A stretch of DNA of 64,000 nt. Origin: JAAYEA01 sp012689325 (GTDB taxonomy: Bacteria > Chloroflexota > Anaerolineae > JAAYEA01). The stretch is from the NCBI GenBank assembly GCA_036841525.1, contig DAITVZ010000016.1, forward strand, positions 1 through 64,000, given 5' to 3'. This document shows positions 40,486-49,140 of this stretch, piece after piece (within the stretch, counting starts at the first letter, position 1; each line of letters opens with the position of its first letter). The notes beneath the pieces are model-generated. The model did not search any database, was not told the origin of the DNA, and saw only the letters and a list, made by a program, of their open reading frames with translations. The translations under genes and the position numbers were made by a program.

Positions 40486-41205
40486 ATGGCTAGCAGACGC
40501 CACACCTACCGTGAGTCGCGGCTGCTGAGGGATTTCGACAGGACGGTGCACCGGATCAGCCACCTCCTGATCATCCGGTATGGCGCGGAGCGGGCCGGAG
40601 CCTGGATCGAGGAGGCTCGCCGAGAATTCGCCGTCATCATCCCGCAGCTTCCCGACGTGGGCGGCAAGCAGCCTTTCACACAGTTTGTCACCGCGACCGG
40701 CTGGTTCCTGGCCCTGTATCGGGTGTTGCAGCGGCATGGCCAGACCGTCGAGGAGGCCGGACGGCTCTGTTACGACGCGACCGCGGCCTACCTGCGAGCC
40801 TCTCCCGGGTTCGCGCGCCGGCTCTTGGGATACATGACCTTCTCGCCGAGGTATCTGAACAGGCTGAAGCGCCGGGCAGCCGAATCGCAGAGGCGCGAGC
40901 GGCCTGGGGATTACGTTTTCACCTATGTCGAGGGGGATGGCGAGGGCTTTGACTATGGCGTTGACTATCAGGAATGCGCTTCGGTCAAGTTCCTCGCCGC
41001 ACAGGGCGCGTCAGAGCTGGCGCCGTATCTTTGTGCGGCGGACAAACTATACAGTGATATGCTCGGCTGGGGATTGAGGCGCACCATGACCCTGGCCGAG
41101 GGCTACGACAAGTGCGATTTCCGCTTCAAGAAGGGGGGGCCGACCCGCGTGCGGCTGCCTGCCGCTCTGGAACAACCGGATGGACAGGCATCCCCGGGCG
41201 GATAG
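40486..41205 (+). CDS. L-2-amino-thiazoline-4-carboxylate-hydrolase-like protein (ATC_hydrolase family)
   Basis: 239 residues. The C-terminal half carries the family signature: FDYGVDYQECASVKFL, then an aspartate/cysteine cluster (YLCAADKLYSDMLGW) and LRRTMTLAEGYDKCDFRFKKG. In Pseudomonas the family hydrolyses ATC on the way to cysteine, but most members are uncharacterised. The N-terminal half is helical and basic. No signal peptide. Two promoters precede it; ssb follows 92 bases later on the same strand. Confidence 0.8.
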   Translation: MASRRHTYRESRLLRDFDRTVHRISHLLIIRYGAERAGAWIEEARREFAVIIPQLPDVGGKQPFTQFVTATGWFLALYRVLQRHGQTVEEAGRLCYDATAAYLRASPGFARRLLGYMTFSPRYLNRLKRRAAESQRRERPGDYVFTYVEGDGEGFDYGVDYQECASVKFLAAQGASELAPYLCAADKLYSDMLGWGLRRTMTLAEGYDKCDFRFKKGGPTRVRLPAALEQPDGQASPGG

Positions 41206-41297
41206 ACTCGGTTCTGCGCCGGCTGGCAGGCCAGCATATTCGTCCATGCCAGCGAAGCCACCAAGGCACGAGGATATGCAAAAGGAGAAAGTAATCC

Positions 41298-41717
41298 ATG
41301 TACCAAACCACAACCGTCATCGGGCATCTTGGCAGAGATCCAGAGATGCGCTATACACCCTCAGGCACGCCAGTGACCTCTTTTAGCGTGGCCACGTCGC
41401 GCCGTTGGACCAACGCCAACGGCGAGCAGCAAGAGAAAACCACCTGGTTCCGCGTCACCGCCTGGAGCAAACTTGGCGAGACCTGCAACCAATACCTGAC
41501 CAAAGGGCAGTTAGTCCTGGTGGAAGGCGAGATCGACGCCTCGGCTTGGACGGGACAAGATGGAAAGCCCAGAGCCACGCTCGAGCTGAGAGCGCGCAAT
41601 GTTCGCTTTCTCAGCAAGCGGGGCGAGCAGGGTGGCGGCGGCGGCGGTGGCGGCGGGCAGGAGCCAGCCGACTCTTTCAGCGAGGCCCCCGGCAACGAGG
41701 ACGAGATCCCCTTCTAG
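41298..41717 (+). CDS. ssb: Single-stranded DNA-binding protein
   Basis: 139 residues. OB fold of ~105 residues: VIGHLGRDPEMRYTPSGTPVTSFSVATSRRW at the start (split), KTTWFRVTAWSKLGETCNQYLTKGQ in the middle, LELRARNVRFLSKRG at the end. A nine-Gly linker leads to the acidic tip EDEIPF, the docking tail for repair and replication partners. Ribosome site AAAGGAGA. A strong terminator follows. Confidence 0.96.
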   Translation: MYQTTTVIGHLGRDPEMRYTPSGTPVTSFSVATSRRWTNANGEQQEKTTWFRVTAWSKLGETCNQYLTKGQLVLVEGEIDASAWTGQDGKPRATLELRARNVRFLSKRGEQGGGGGGGGGQEPADSFSEAPGNEDEIPF

Positions 41718-41768
41718 AACGCTCAGCCCGAGCCAACCTGACGTTCGCGACGCTCCATAGCCGTAAAT

Positions 41769-41819
41769 GCAGAGGCCGAGATCGCAGTCTATTTGACTGT
41801 GACCTCGGCCTCTGCTTTA
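41769..41819 (+). terminator. Rho-independent terminator after ssb
   Basis: Twelve-base stem GCAGAGGCCGAG / CTCGGCCTCTGC (41769-41780 with 41804-41815) with an inner CAGT/ACTG stem, followed by TTTAT. It may also stop the convergent oxidoreductase transcript. Confidence 0.82.
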
Positions 41820-41851
41820 TCTCGATTCAGTCGTTCGCCGCGCGGCGTGAC

Positions 41852-43261
41852 CTATTCCTTCTTGGCGCCGCCCTCGCGCATGGCGCCCAGGTCGCGCTCG
41901 TTCAGCCGGCGAGAGGTGACCTTGGGCAGCTCGATCGGGTCGTAGGGCGTGGGCATGGACGGGTAATCCGGCATGCCGATGCTTTGGACCAGGTCGGCCA
42001 CATAGATCTGCTTGCCGGTGGCCATGGAGAGGTTGGCCGCTACGCCGGTGAGGATCGAATAGGCGCCCGCGCGCTGGTCAGCCGCGCGCAGATACTTGTC
42101 CTTCGGCGGGTTGGGGCTAAAGAGATCGTCCAGCAACACCGCATCCCCGCCACCGTGGCTGCCCACCCCCTGCCACACGGGCACCGAATAGGCCGTGCCA
42201 AAGTGCGGGTGGACCATGATGCTGGTCCCCTCCGCCATCAGCTCGCCGGGCACCGAGCCATCGCCGCTGATATAGACCGTCTCGCGGCGTTTGAACTCCA
42301 GCCGGCCTTTGGACCCGTTAAAGCTGATGGCCAGTCCCTCCCAGGGCAGGAAGGCGTTCAGCGAGTAGCTCATCTTGACGCCGTTCTCATAGGCGACCAC
42401 CACATTCATCGAGTCCTCGATGTCGATCTGGTCGCTAAAGACGCAGCGGTCGCGAAAATAGCCGTCGTACTCCTCGGTCTGGGCGTACATCTCGTTCAGT
42501 CGCTCGTTGCCCTTCAGGTCCAGGAAGAACGGGCACCGCTTGGCCTCCGGGCAATCCGCGCACCGCTCCGAGCGGTCCTTCAGCCCATAGCGCAGCGCTT
42601 GCTGCGGCGTGTAGAACTTGCGATGCCCCATGGCAAAGACCGAGGCGGGCACGCTGGAGAGCAACCAGTTGATCAGGTCAAAGTGATGGGTGGCCTTGTG
42701 CACCATCAAGCCGCCCGAGTTCTGCTTGTTACGGTGCCAGCGCCGGAAATAGTCCGCGCCGTGGTAGGTGTCCAGCAGCCAATGGAAATCGACGGACAGG
42801 ATGTCGCCGATGACGCCGGACATCAAGAGGTCTTTGACCTGGGTGGTCGGGGGCGAATAGCGATAGTTAAAGGTCACGACGCACTTTTTGCCGGTGCGAT
42901 GCTGGGTATTGATGATGCGCTGGCACTTGGCGGCGTCCGTGGTCATGGGCTTTTCGGTGATGACGTCGCAGCCCAACTCCATGGCCCGGCAGATATACTC
43001 GTCGTGATAGCAGTCCTTGGTGGTCACCACCACCACATCGGGCTTGCACTCGGCGATCATGCGGTCGAAATCGGCGGCGCTATAGGTCGGGACCTGGACG
43101 CCCTGCTCGGCGACCCATTGCGCGCGCAACTTTAGTCGGCCCTCGTTGGAATCGCACAAGCCCACCAGTTCGCAGCTTGCGGCATGGCTCTTGACGATGG
43201 CCATCGAGTACATCATGGACCGTCCGCCGACGCCCACCTGCACGTATCGTTTCCTTGACAT
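41852..43261 (-). CDS. Gfo/Idh/MocA-family oxidoreductase with a Cys cluster
   Basis: 469 residues. N-terminal Rossmann fold with VQVGVGGRSMMYS and the DVITEKPMTTDAAKC motif (EKP Lys is the family's catalytic/cofactor contact). The C-terminal alpha/beta domain has LSVDFHWLLDTYHGADYFRRWH and GGLMVHKATHHFDLINWLL, placing His residues at the sugar site. An insert CADCPEAKRCPF (~230-245) could bind a metal. It would oxidise or reduce a sugar-like substrate with NAD(P). Monocistronic, own promoter at 43325-43353. Confidence 0.9.
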   Translation of the reverse strand: MSRKRYVQVGVGGRSMMYSMAIVKSHAASCELVGLCDSNEGRLKLRAQWVAEQGVQVPTYSAADFDRMIAECKPDVVVVTTKDCYHDEYICRAMELGCDVITEKPMTTDAAKCQRIINTQHRTGKKCVVTFNYRYSPPTTQVKDLLMSGVIGDILSVDFHWLLDTYHGADYFRRWHRNKQNSGGLMVHKATHHFDLINWLLSSVPASVFAMGHRKFYTPQQALRYGLKDRSERCADCPEAKRCPFFLDLKGNERLNEMYAQTEEYDGYFRDRCVFSDQIDIEDSMNVVVAYENGVKMSYSLNAFLPWEGLAISFNGSKGRLEFKRRETVYISGDGSVPGELMAEGTSIMVHPHFGTAYSVPVWQGVGSHGGGDAVLLDDLFSPNPPKDKYLRAADQRAGAYSILTGVAANLSMATGKQIYVADLVQSIGMPDYPSMPTPYDPIELPKVTSRRLNERDLGAMREGGAKKE

Positions 43262-43324
43262 CTTGTCCTCCCGTTTGATCTGCGCGCTCGCTAATTCAGC
43301 TCGGATGATCTAGTCTGTGGCCCC

Positions 43325-43353
43325 AGTATACCACCGCCCAGCCGGTTGTCCAA
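43325..43353 (-). promoter_or_regulatory. Promoter of the Gfo/Idh/MocA gene
   Basis: TTGGAC (43348-43353) and TATACT (43325-43330) on the minus strand, spacer 17. It is back to back with the moxR promoter. Confidence 0.7.
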
Positions 43354-43377
43354 TGATACAAGCGCAATCCCGACCTG

Positions 43378-43386
43378 TGGTATAAT
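43378..43386 (+). promoter_or_regulatory. Extended -10 promoter of the moxR operon
   Basis: TGG followed by a perfect TATAAT (43381-43386). No clear -35 box; the TG of an extended -10 is present. Confidence 0.55.
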
Positions 43387-43453
43387 AGGTGATGGTGGCC
43401 CTGGCCTGCGCGTCGGGGCCCATGACGTCACCGACCCAAGAAAGGGCAAGCCC

Positions 43454-44392
43454 ATGACCGACGAAAGAGTCGAACGGATTATCCAGAACATCGAGCGCGT
43501 GATCATCGGCAAACGCGACGTGATCGAGCTGGCGATGGTGGCGCTGCTGGCGGAGGGGCATATCCTGCTAGAAGACGTGCCCGGTCTCGGCAAGACCCTG
43601 CTGGCCAAATCCATCGCCCGCTCCTTGGGCTGCACTTTCCAGCGCATCCAGTTCACCCCGGATCTCTTGCCCTCCGATGTGACGGGCATCTCGTTCTATA
43701 ACCAGAAGCAACAAGAGTTCGAGTTCCGCCCGGGCCCGATCCTCTCGCAGATCGTGCTGGCCGACGAGATCAACCGCGCCACGCCGCGCACCCAGTCGGC
43801 CCTGTTGGAGGCCATGCAGGAGCGGCAGATCACCGTGGACGGCGAGACGCGCCCCCTGCCCCAGCCCTTCTTGGTGCTGGCCACCCAGAACCCCATCGAG
43901 CTGGAGGGGACATTTCCCCTGCCGGAGGCGCAGATCGACCGCTTCCTGATGCGCATCAAGCTGGGCTACCCCAGCGAGCAAGAAGAGAACGAGATCCTCA
44001 TGCGCTTCGAGCGCCAGGACCCTCTGGAGAACCTCCAGCCGGTGCTCAGCGCGGACGAGCTGCGCCAGCTCCAGGCCGCCCGCGCCGACGTGCGCGTGGA
44101 CGCCTCGCTGCGCGAGTATGTGGTGCGCATCGCCCGGGCCACCCGCGAGCACTCGGCGGTGCAATTGGGCGTCAGCCCCCGCGGCACGCTGGCACTCTAC
44201 AAGGCGGCCCAGGCCCTGGCGGCCATCCGCGGCCGCGACTATGTGGTGCCCGATGACATCAAGGCCCTGGCCGCCCCCGTGCTCACCCACCGCATCATCG
44301 TGAGCCCGCAGACGCGCCTGCGCGGTCGCACGCCCCAAGAGGTGATCCGGGAGACGGTGGATGCGGTCCCCGTGCCGGTGGAAAAGCTGTAA
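43454..44392 (+). CDS. MoxR-family AAA+ ATPase
   Basis: 312 residues from ATG 43454 (MTDERVERI) after AAAGGGC; the upstream in-frame ATG is not used in the family. Walker A EDVPGLGKTLLAKS, Walker B IVLADEINRATPRTQ, sensor-1 LVLATQNPIE, arginine finger region PEAQIDRFLM, C-terminal lid with GVSPRGTLALYKAAQALAA. MoxR proteins act as chaperones that mature partner proteins, usually with DUF58 or von Willebrand-type proteins encoded next door, as here. Confidence 0.94.
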   Translation: MTDERVERIIQNIERVIIGKRDVIELAMVALLAEGHILLEDVPGLGKTLLAKSIARSLGCTFQRIQFTPDLLPSDVTGISFYNQKQQEFEFRPGPILSQIVLADEINRATPRTQSALLEAMQERQITVDGETRPLPQPFLVLATQNPIELEGTFPLPEAQIDRFLMRIKLGYPSEQEENEILMRFERQDPLENLQPVLSADELRQLQAARADVRVDASLREYVVRIARATREHSAVQLGVSPRGTLALYKAAQALAAIRGRDYVVPDDIKALAAPVLTHRIIVSPQTRLRGRTPQEVIRETVDAVPVPVEKL

Positions 44393-44400
44393 CATCCGCC

Positions 44401-45618
44401 ATGTTCAACGCGCAGTGGGTCTGGCTGATCCTGTTGATGGTCGTCATCGGCCTGGCGATGCGGCAGAGCGGGCTGGTGGCACTGGCGGTCCTGTTGGGGA
44501 CCATCGTGCCGCTGGCCTGGCTCTGGAACCGCTATGCGCTGCGCCGGATCGACTATCGCCGCGCCCTCAGCGAGAGCCGCGTCTTTGCCGGCGAGGCCGT
44601 GGACCTCATCCTGCGCGTCACCAACCGCAAGCTCTTGCCGCTGGCCTGGCTGCGCATCGAGGACGAGTTCCCCAAGGGCGTCACGCTGGTGGGCGAGGAC
44701 ACGGTGACGCCGACCACCGACGTCTATTACCTGAACAACCTCCTCTCGCTGCGCTGGTACGAGCGCGCCCAGTGGGTGCATCACCTGCAATGCGACAGGC
44801 GCGGCACCTACCCCTTCGGCCCGGCGCGCCTCACCTCCGGCGACCTCTTTGGGCTCTTTACCCGCACCGCCCGCACGGCGGAGCAGGATTGGCTCATCGT
44901 CTATCCCCGGGTGCGGCCCCTGGCCGAGTTCGGCCTGCCGCCCAAGGAGCCCTTTGGCGACGTCCGGGCGACGCTGCGCATCCTGGAAGACCCCAGCCGC
45001 GTCATCGGCGTGCGGGATTACGGCCCCGGCGATGCCTTCAAGCGCATCCACTGGAAAGCGACCGCCCGCCGTCAGGAGCTGCAGGTCAAGGTCTACGAGC
45101 CGACCACCACCGCGCAATGGGTGATCGTGCTCAACATCGCCACCCTGCCCAAGTACTGGCAGGGCATCATCCCGGAACGCCTGGAGCAGGCCATCAGCCT
45201 GGCGGCCTCGCTGGCGAGTTATGCCGCGGAGCGGCGCTACCTGGTGGGCGTGGTGGCCAATGGCTGCTGGCCCCTCTCCGAGCAGCCGCTGCGCGTGTTG
45301 CCCGGCCGCGACCCGGACCAACTCACCCGCATCCTGGAGGCGCTGGCCGCGGTCTCGTCCATGCCCACCCAATCCCTGGAGGAGTTGCTCACCCGAGAAA
45401 GCCCCAACCTCCCCTGGGGCGCCACGCTATTGGTGGTCACCGCGGTGGTCACGGACGAGATCATGGCGGCGATGCTCAACCTGCGCGACGCCGGCCGGCG
45501 CCAGGTGCTCATCGTGCTCGGCGACGAGACGCCGTTGGACGAGATCCCCGGCATCCTCACCTATCGTCTGTCGGCGGATGAACGAACGCTGCAACCGGCG
45601 GAAGGAGGGGCGCGCTAG
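44401..45618 (+). CDS. DUF58-domain membrane protein
   Basis: 405 residues. Two helices at the N terminus (~5-42), a beta-rich extracytoplasmic-like region (LILRVTNRKLLPLAWLRIEDEFP), then the DUF58 signature VIGVRDYGPGDAFKRIHWKATARRQELQVK (split over ~203-235), a von Willebrand-like fold. Eight bases after moxR. MoxR/DUF58/transglutaminase-type loci are widespread but of unknown role. Confidence 0.92.
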   Translation: MFNAQWVWLILLMVVIGLAMRQSGLVALAVLLGTIVPLAWLWNRYALRRIDYRRALSESRVFAGEAVDLILRVTNRKLLPLAWLRIEDEFPKGVTLVGEDTVTPTTDVYYLNNLLSLRWYERAQWVHHLQCDRRGTYPFGPARLTSGDLFGLFTRTARTAEQDWLIVYPRVRPLAEFGLPPKEPFGDVRATLRILEDPSRVIGVRDYGPGDAFKRIHWKATARRQELQVKVYEPTTTAQWVIVLNIATLPKYWQGIIPERLEQAISLAASLASYAAERRYLVGVVANGCWPLSEQPLRVLPGRDPDQLTRILEALAAVSSMPTQSLEELLTRESPNLPWGATLLVVTAVVTDEIMAAMLNLRDAGRRQVLIVLGDETPLDEIPGILTYRLSADERTLQPAEGGAR

Positions 45619-47070
45619 ATGTCGTGGCTATGGCGGGTCCTGGATTGGCGGCGCGAAGCGCTTCACCTGCTGGCGGCGGCGATGGAAGCCTGCTGGCTTT
45701 ACCTGTGGATGGGCTTTGCCATCTCGTTTCTCTCCGGCTCCGAGTACGCGCTGGCGCCGGGCCTGGTGTTCCTGTGGCTATTCGGCGCGGCAACGCTCCT
45801 GCGATTGCTGAACAACCTGACCATGCCGCTCCTACGCCAGCAAGCCATCCTGATGGGACTCGGCCTCCTGGCGATCCTGGCGGGCCTGCGCTGGGAGCTC
45901 TACGGCGGCGGGGAACTGCTCTCGGCGGAGTGGATCGGGCGCCTGTTCCGAGAGGTGGCCGCCTACGAACTGGCGATACCTCCGCAGCTCACCCTCTTCC
46001 TGGCCGGCCTGTTCATCTGGTGGCGCGGCCTGCGCCTGGGCCAGGAGGCGCTGGGGGCCATGGTGGTGGGCAAGCGCTTCCGCGCCGGCATCGTCCTGCT
46101 GATGCTGTATCTCGTGGTCAGCGCCTTTGGCGCGGCCAAGCTGCCCGCCCTGCTGCTGCCCGCCTACTTTTTCTTTGGCCTGGTCGCCATCGCGCTGGCG
46201 CGGATCATCGATCTGGGCGAGAGCCGCGGCGGCGTTCGCGCGCCGTTCACGGGCTCGTGGCTGGGCATCCTCTCCGGCAGCGCCCTGCTGGCGGTGCTGC
46301 TGGGGCTGCTGGCCGCCTCGCTCCTGTCCCTGGAACGGCTGCAAGCCGCGTTGGACCGCCTGCTTGGCCTGCTGGAGCCGCTGCGCACCGTCCTGTTCGC
46401 GATCATTGGCCTCTTTTTCTATGTCGCCGTGACCATCGGCTCCTGGCTGGGCCAGCTCTTGCGCCGCCTCTTCGGCGAGCCGGAGCCGGGGGAAGAGGTG
46501 CTGCCTGACCTCAGCATCCTGGAGGACCTCGGCGAGCAACTGGAGGGGCTAGAGACGGGGAGTTGGGTCAAGGTGGGGCGGGATGCCCTGCTGGTCGCGG
46601 TGGTCATCGCGGCCATCCTCCTCGTCTTTTTTGCCGCGCAGCGCCGCTACCGGCGCCGCCAGCGCCAGCGCGACGTCCTCCGTGAGTCGGTCTGGTCATC
46701 GGACGATTTTCTGGATGACCTGGCCGGGATGCTGCGCGGCGGGTGGCAGCGCCTGCGCGATGGCGCCGCCCAGGGCCTGGCCATCCTGCGCGGCGAGCGC
46801 TACCCCCTGGACTCGATCCGGCGCATCTATGCCAGCCTCAACCGGCTGGGGCAGGAGCGCGGCCACCCGCGCCGCGACGCCGAAACCCCCTACGAGTACC
46901 GCCACGAGCTGGATGCCGCCTGGCCGGAACACGCCGAGGAGGTCCGGCAGCTCACCGAGGCCTACGTCCAGGCGCACTATGGCGGGCGCGCCGACTCGGC
47001 GGAGGCGCTGGCCCAGGCGCGCGCGGCCTGGGAGCGGCTACGCGCCGCCAAGCCCCCGGAACCGAGCTGA
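45619..47070 (+). CDS. Multi-span membrane protein with C-terminal DUF4129 domain
   Basis: 483 residues, directly adjoining the DUF58 gene. About nine hydrophobic spans in the first 370 residues (LHLLAAAMEACWLYLWMGF, LGLLAILAGLRW, LPALLLPAYFFFGLVAIAL). The cytoplasmic end has DSIRRIYASLNRLGQERGHPRRDAETPYEY and a helix with REL/YV spacing typical of DUF4129, normally the tail of a transglutaminase-like membrane protein. The transglutaminase catalytic core itself is not visible here, so the protein is a core-less version. Confidence 0.82.
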   Translation: MSWLWRVLDWRREALHLLAAAMEACWLYLWMGFAISFLSGSEYALAPGLVFLWLFGAATLLRLLNNLTMPLLRQQAILMGLGLLAILAGLRWELYGGGELLSAEWIGRLFREVAAYELAIPPQLTLFLAGLFIWWRGLRLGQEALGAMVVGKRFRAGIVLLMLYLVVSAFGAAKLPALLLPAYFFFGLVAIALARIIDLGESRGGVRAPFTGSWLGILSGSALLAVLLGLLAASLLSLERLQAALDRLLGLLEPLRTVLFAIIGLFFYVAVTIGSWLGQLLRRLFGEPEPGEEVLPDLSILEDLGEQLEGLETGSWVKVGRDALLVAVVIAAILLVFFAAQRRYRRRQRQRDVLRESVWSSDDFLDDLAGMLRGGWQRLRDGAAQGLAILRGERYPLDSIRRIYASLNRLGQERGHPRRDAETPYEYRHELDAAWPEHAEEVRQLTEAYVQAHYGGRADSAEALAQARAAWERLRAAKPPEPS

Positions 47071-47108
47071 CGCGCCCGCGGAGCATCGCCAGCCAGGGCG
47101 CCCTGAGC

Positions 47109-47136
47109 TTGACTGTGCCCGATGTTGGCATATAAT
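47109..47136 (+). promoter_or_regulatory. Promoter of the nadCAB operon
   Basis: TTGACT (47109-47114) and TATAAT (47131-47136), spacer 16; about 35 bases of leader. Confidence 0.78.
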
Positions 47137-47176
47137 GGGCCCCCAAAGGGTGCATTCTAACAGAGGAGATGGCCGT

Positions 47177-48025
47177 TTGAGCAACCCCGTTCCCTTGCCA
47201 GAATCCGAGATCGAGCGGGTGGTCCGGCGCGCGCTGAGGGAAGACCTCGGCTCCGGCGACGTCACCACCAACTGGATCATCCCCGCCGATCAGACTTCGC
47301 AGGCCATCATCATCGCCAAGGCGGAGGGCGTTATCGCCGGGCTGGAGGTGGCTCGCGCCGTTTTTCGCCTGGTGGACCCGCGCATCACCTTCGAGCCGGT
47401 GGTCGGCGATGGCGCCGCGGTCAAGCCGCGAGACTTGGTGGCCCGCCTGGCCGGGCCGACGCGGGGCTTGCTCAGCGGGGAGCGCGTGGCGCTCAACTTT
47501 ATGCAGAGGCTCTCCGGCACGGCCAGCATGGCTCGCGCCTATAGCCAGGCCATCGCCGGGACCCGCGCCGTGGTGCTGGATACGCGCAAAACCACCCCTG
47601 GACTGCGGCTTCTGGAAAAGTATGCCGTGCGCATGGGCGGTGGGCAGAACCACCGCATCGGCCTGTACGACATGGTCCTTATCAAGGATAACCACATCCA
47701 GGCGGCGGGCAGCATCACCGCGGCGGTGCAGCGCGTGAAGGCCAAGAACCGCAAGCGCCTGCCGATCGAGGTGGAGGTGCGCACCCTCCCCGAGCTGGAG
47801 GAGGCGCTAGGGCTGGGCGTGGACCGCATCCTGCTGGACAACATGGACTGCGCCCAGATGCGCCAGGCGGTGGAAGTGGCCGCCGGCCGCACGCCGCTGG
47901 AGGCCTCGGGCAACGTCACCCTGCAAAACATCCGCCAGGTGGCCGAGACCGGCGTCGATTACATCTCAAGCGGCGCCCTGACCCATTCCGTCAAGGCGCT
48001 GGACCTCAGCCTCGATTTCGTCTAG
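47177..48025 (+). CDS. nadC: Nicotinate-nucleotide pyrophosphorylase (quinolinate phosphoribosyltransferase)
   Basis: 282 residues from a TTG start (47177) eight bases after GAGGAG; the nearby ATG is out of frame and closes after three codons. Family motifs: REDLGSGDVTTNWIIP, ERVALNFMQRLSGTAS, VLDTRKTTPGLRLLEKYAVRMGGGQNHRIGLYDMVLIKDNH (several active-site Arg/Lys/His, split), VEVRTLPELEEAL, RILLDNMD, ASGNVTLQNI and ISSGALTHS. It decarboxylates quinolinate onto PRPP to give NaMN. First of the complete de novo NAD set nadC-nadA-nadB. Confidence 0.97.
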   Translation: MSNPVPLPESEIERVVRRALREDLGSGDVTTNWIIPADQTSQAIIIAKAEGVIAGLEVARAVFRLVDPRITFEPVVGDGAAVKPRDLVARLAGPTRGLLSGERVALNFMQRLSGTASMARAYSQAIAGTRAVVLDTRKTTPGLRLLEKYAVRMGGGQNHRIGLYDMVLIKDNHIQAAGSITAAVQRVKAKNRKRLPIEVEVRTLPELEEALGLGVDRILLDNMDCAQMRQAVEVAAGRTPLEASGNVTLQNIRQVAETGVDYISSGALTHSVKALDLSLDFV

Positions 48026-48042
48026 GCCAAAGGAGCGCGATC

Positions 48043-49128
48043 ATGCCCTCTCTTGAGAGTTTCAAGCGTCTATCCAAGGAGCAAGCCGTCGCTCGCGTCC
48101 GCGAGATCAAGGCCGAGCTGGGCCGCGACCTGGTCATCCTGGGCCATCACTATATGGGCGACGACGTGATCGAGTTTGCCGACTTTCGCGGCGACTCGCT
48201 GCAGCTCGCTCAGGAGGCCTCGCGGATCGCCGAGGCCCGCTACATCGTCTTTTGCGGCGTGCATTTCATGGCCGAGACCGCTGATATCCTGCGCCAGCCC
48301 GGCCAGGTCGTGGTGATCCCCGATAAGCGGGCGGGCTGCTTGCTGGCGGACATGGCCGAGACCCCCGAGGTGCGCAACGCCTGGAAGAGCCTCACCGGGC
48401 TATGGGGCAACGACATCACGCCGATCACTTATGTCAATTCCACGGCCAGCCTGAAGGCTTTTTGCGGCAGGAACAACGGCATCGTCTGCACTTCCTCCAA
48501 CGCCGCCGAGGTCTGCCGCTGGGCGCTGCAGCGCACCAAGCACGTCCTCTTTTTCCCCGACGCCAACCTGGGGACCAACACCGCCCTCTCCATGGGCATC
48601 CCGCGCCAGCAGATCATGACCTGGGACCCCAGCCGGCCCCTGGGCGGCAACCCGGACATCGACCAGGCGCGCTTTGTGGTCTGGCGCGGCTTTTGCTACG
48701 TGCACAGCCACTTTACGCCCGAGCACGTCGCCGCCATCCGCGCCAAGTACGAGGGCATCCGCATCGTCGTCCACCCCGAATGCTCGCCGGAGGTGGTGGC
48801 CCTCTCGGACGCCAATGGCTCCACCTCCTACATCATCCGCGCGGTGGAACAGGCCCCAGCAGGGGCGCGCCTCGCCATCGGCACCGAGTGCAACCTGGTC
48901 TATCGCCTGGCCGCGGAGCACCCGGACAAGCTCATCGTGCCGCTGGTGGACTCTTATTGCGTCTCCATGGCGCGCATCAACCTCTATAACCTGTTGCGCT
49001 CGCTGGAAAGCATCGTGGCAGGCCGCCCGGTCGAGGTGGTGACGGTCTCTGATGAGATCAAGGCCGAGGCGCTGATCGCTCTGCAGAACATGTTGCGGCT
49101 TTCCATGCCGCCGAAATCCGCGTCATAG
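48043..49128 (+). CDS. nadA: Quinolinate synthase
   Basis: 361 residues. HHYMGDDVIEFADFRGDSLQLA at the N terminus (substrate-binding His, split) and the three cysteines that bind the single [4Fe-4S] cluster: VFCGVHFMAETAD, IVCTSSNAAEV and VVHPECSPEVV. It condenses iminoaspartate with dihydroxyacetone phosphate. The oxygen-sensitive cluster suits an anaerobic lifestyle. Seventeen bases after nadC. Confidence 0.97.
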   Translation: MPSLESFKRLSKEQAVARVREIKAELGRDLVILGHHYMGDDVIEFADFRGDSLQLAQEASRIAEARYIVFCGVHFMAETADILRQPGQVVVIPDKRAGCLLADMAETPEVRNAWKSLTGLWGNDITPITYVNSTASLKAFCGRNNGIVCTSSNAAEVCRWALQRTKHVLFFPDANLGTNTALSMGIPRQQIMTWDPSRPLGGNPDIDQARFVVWRGFCYVHSHFTPEHVAAIRAKYEGIRIVVHPECSPEVVALSDANGSTSYIIRAVEQAPAGARLAIGTECNLVYRLAAEHPDKLIVPLVDSYCVSMARINLYNLLRSLESIVAGRPVEVVTVSDEIKAEALIALQNMLRLSMPPKSAS

Positions 49129-49140
49129 GAGAGCTGATTC

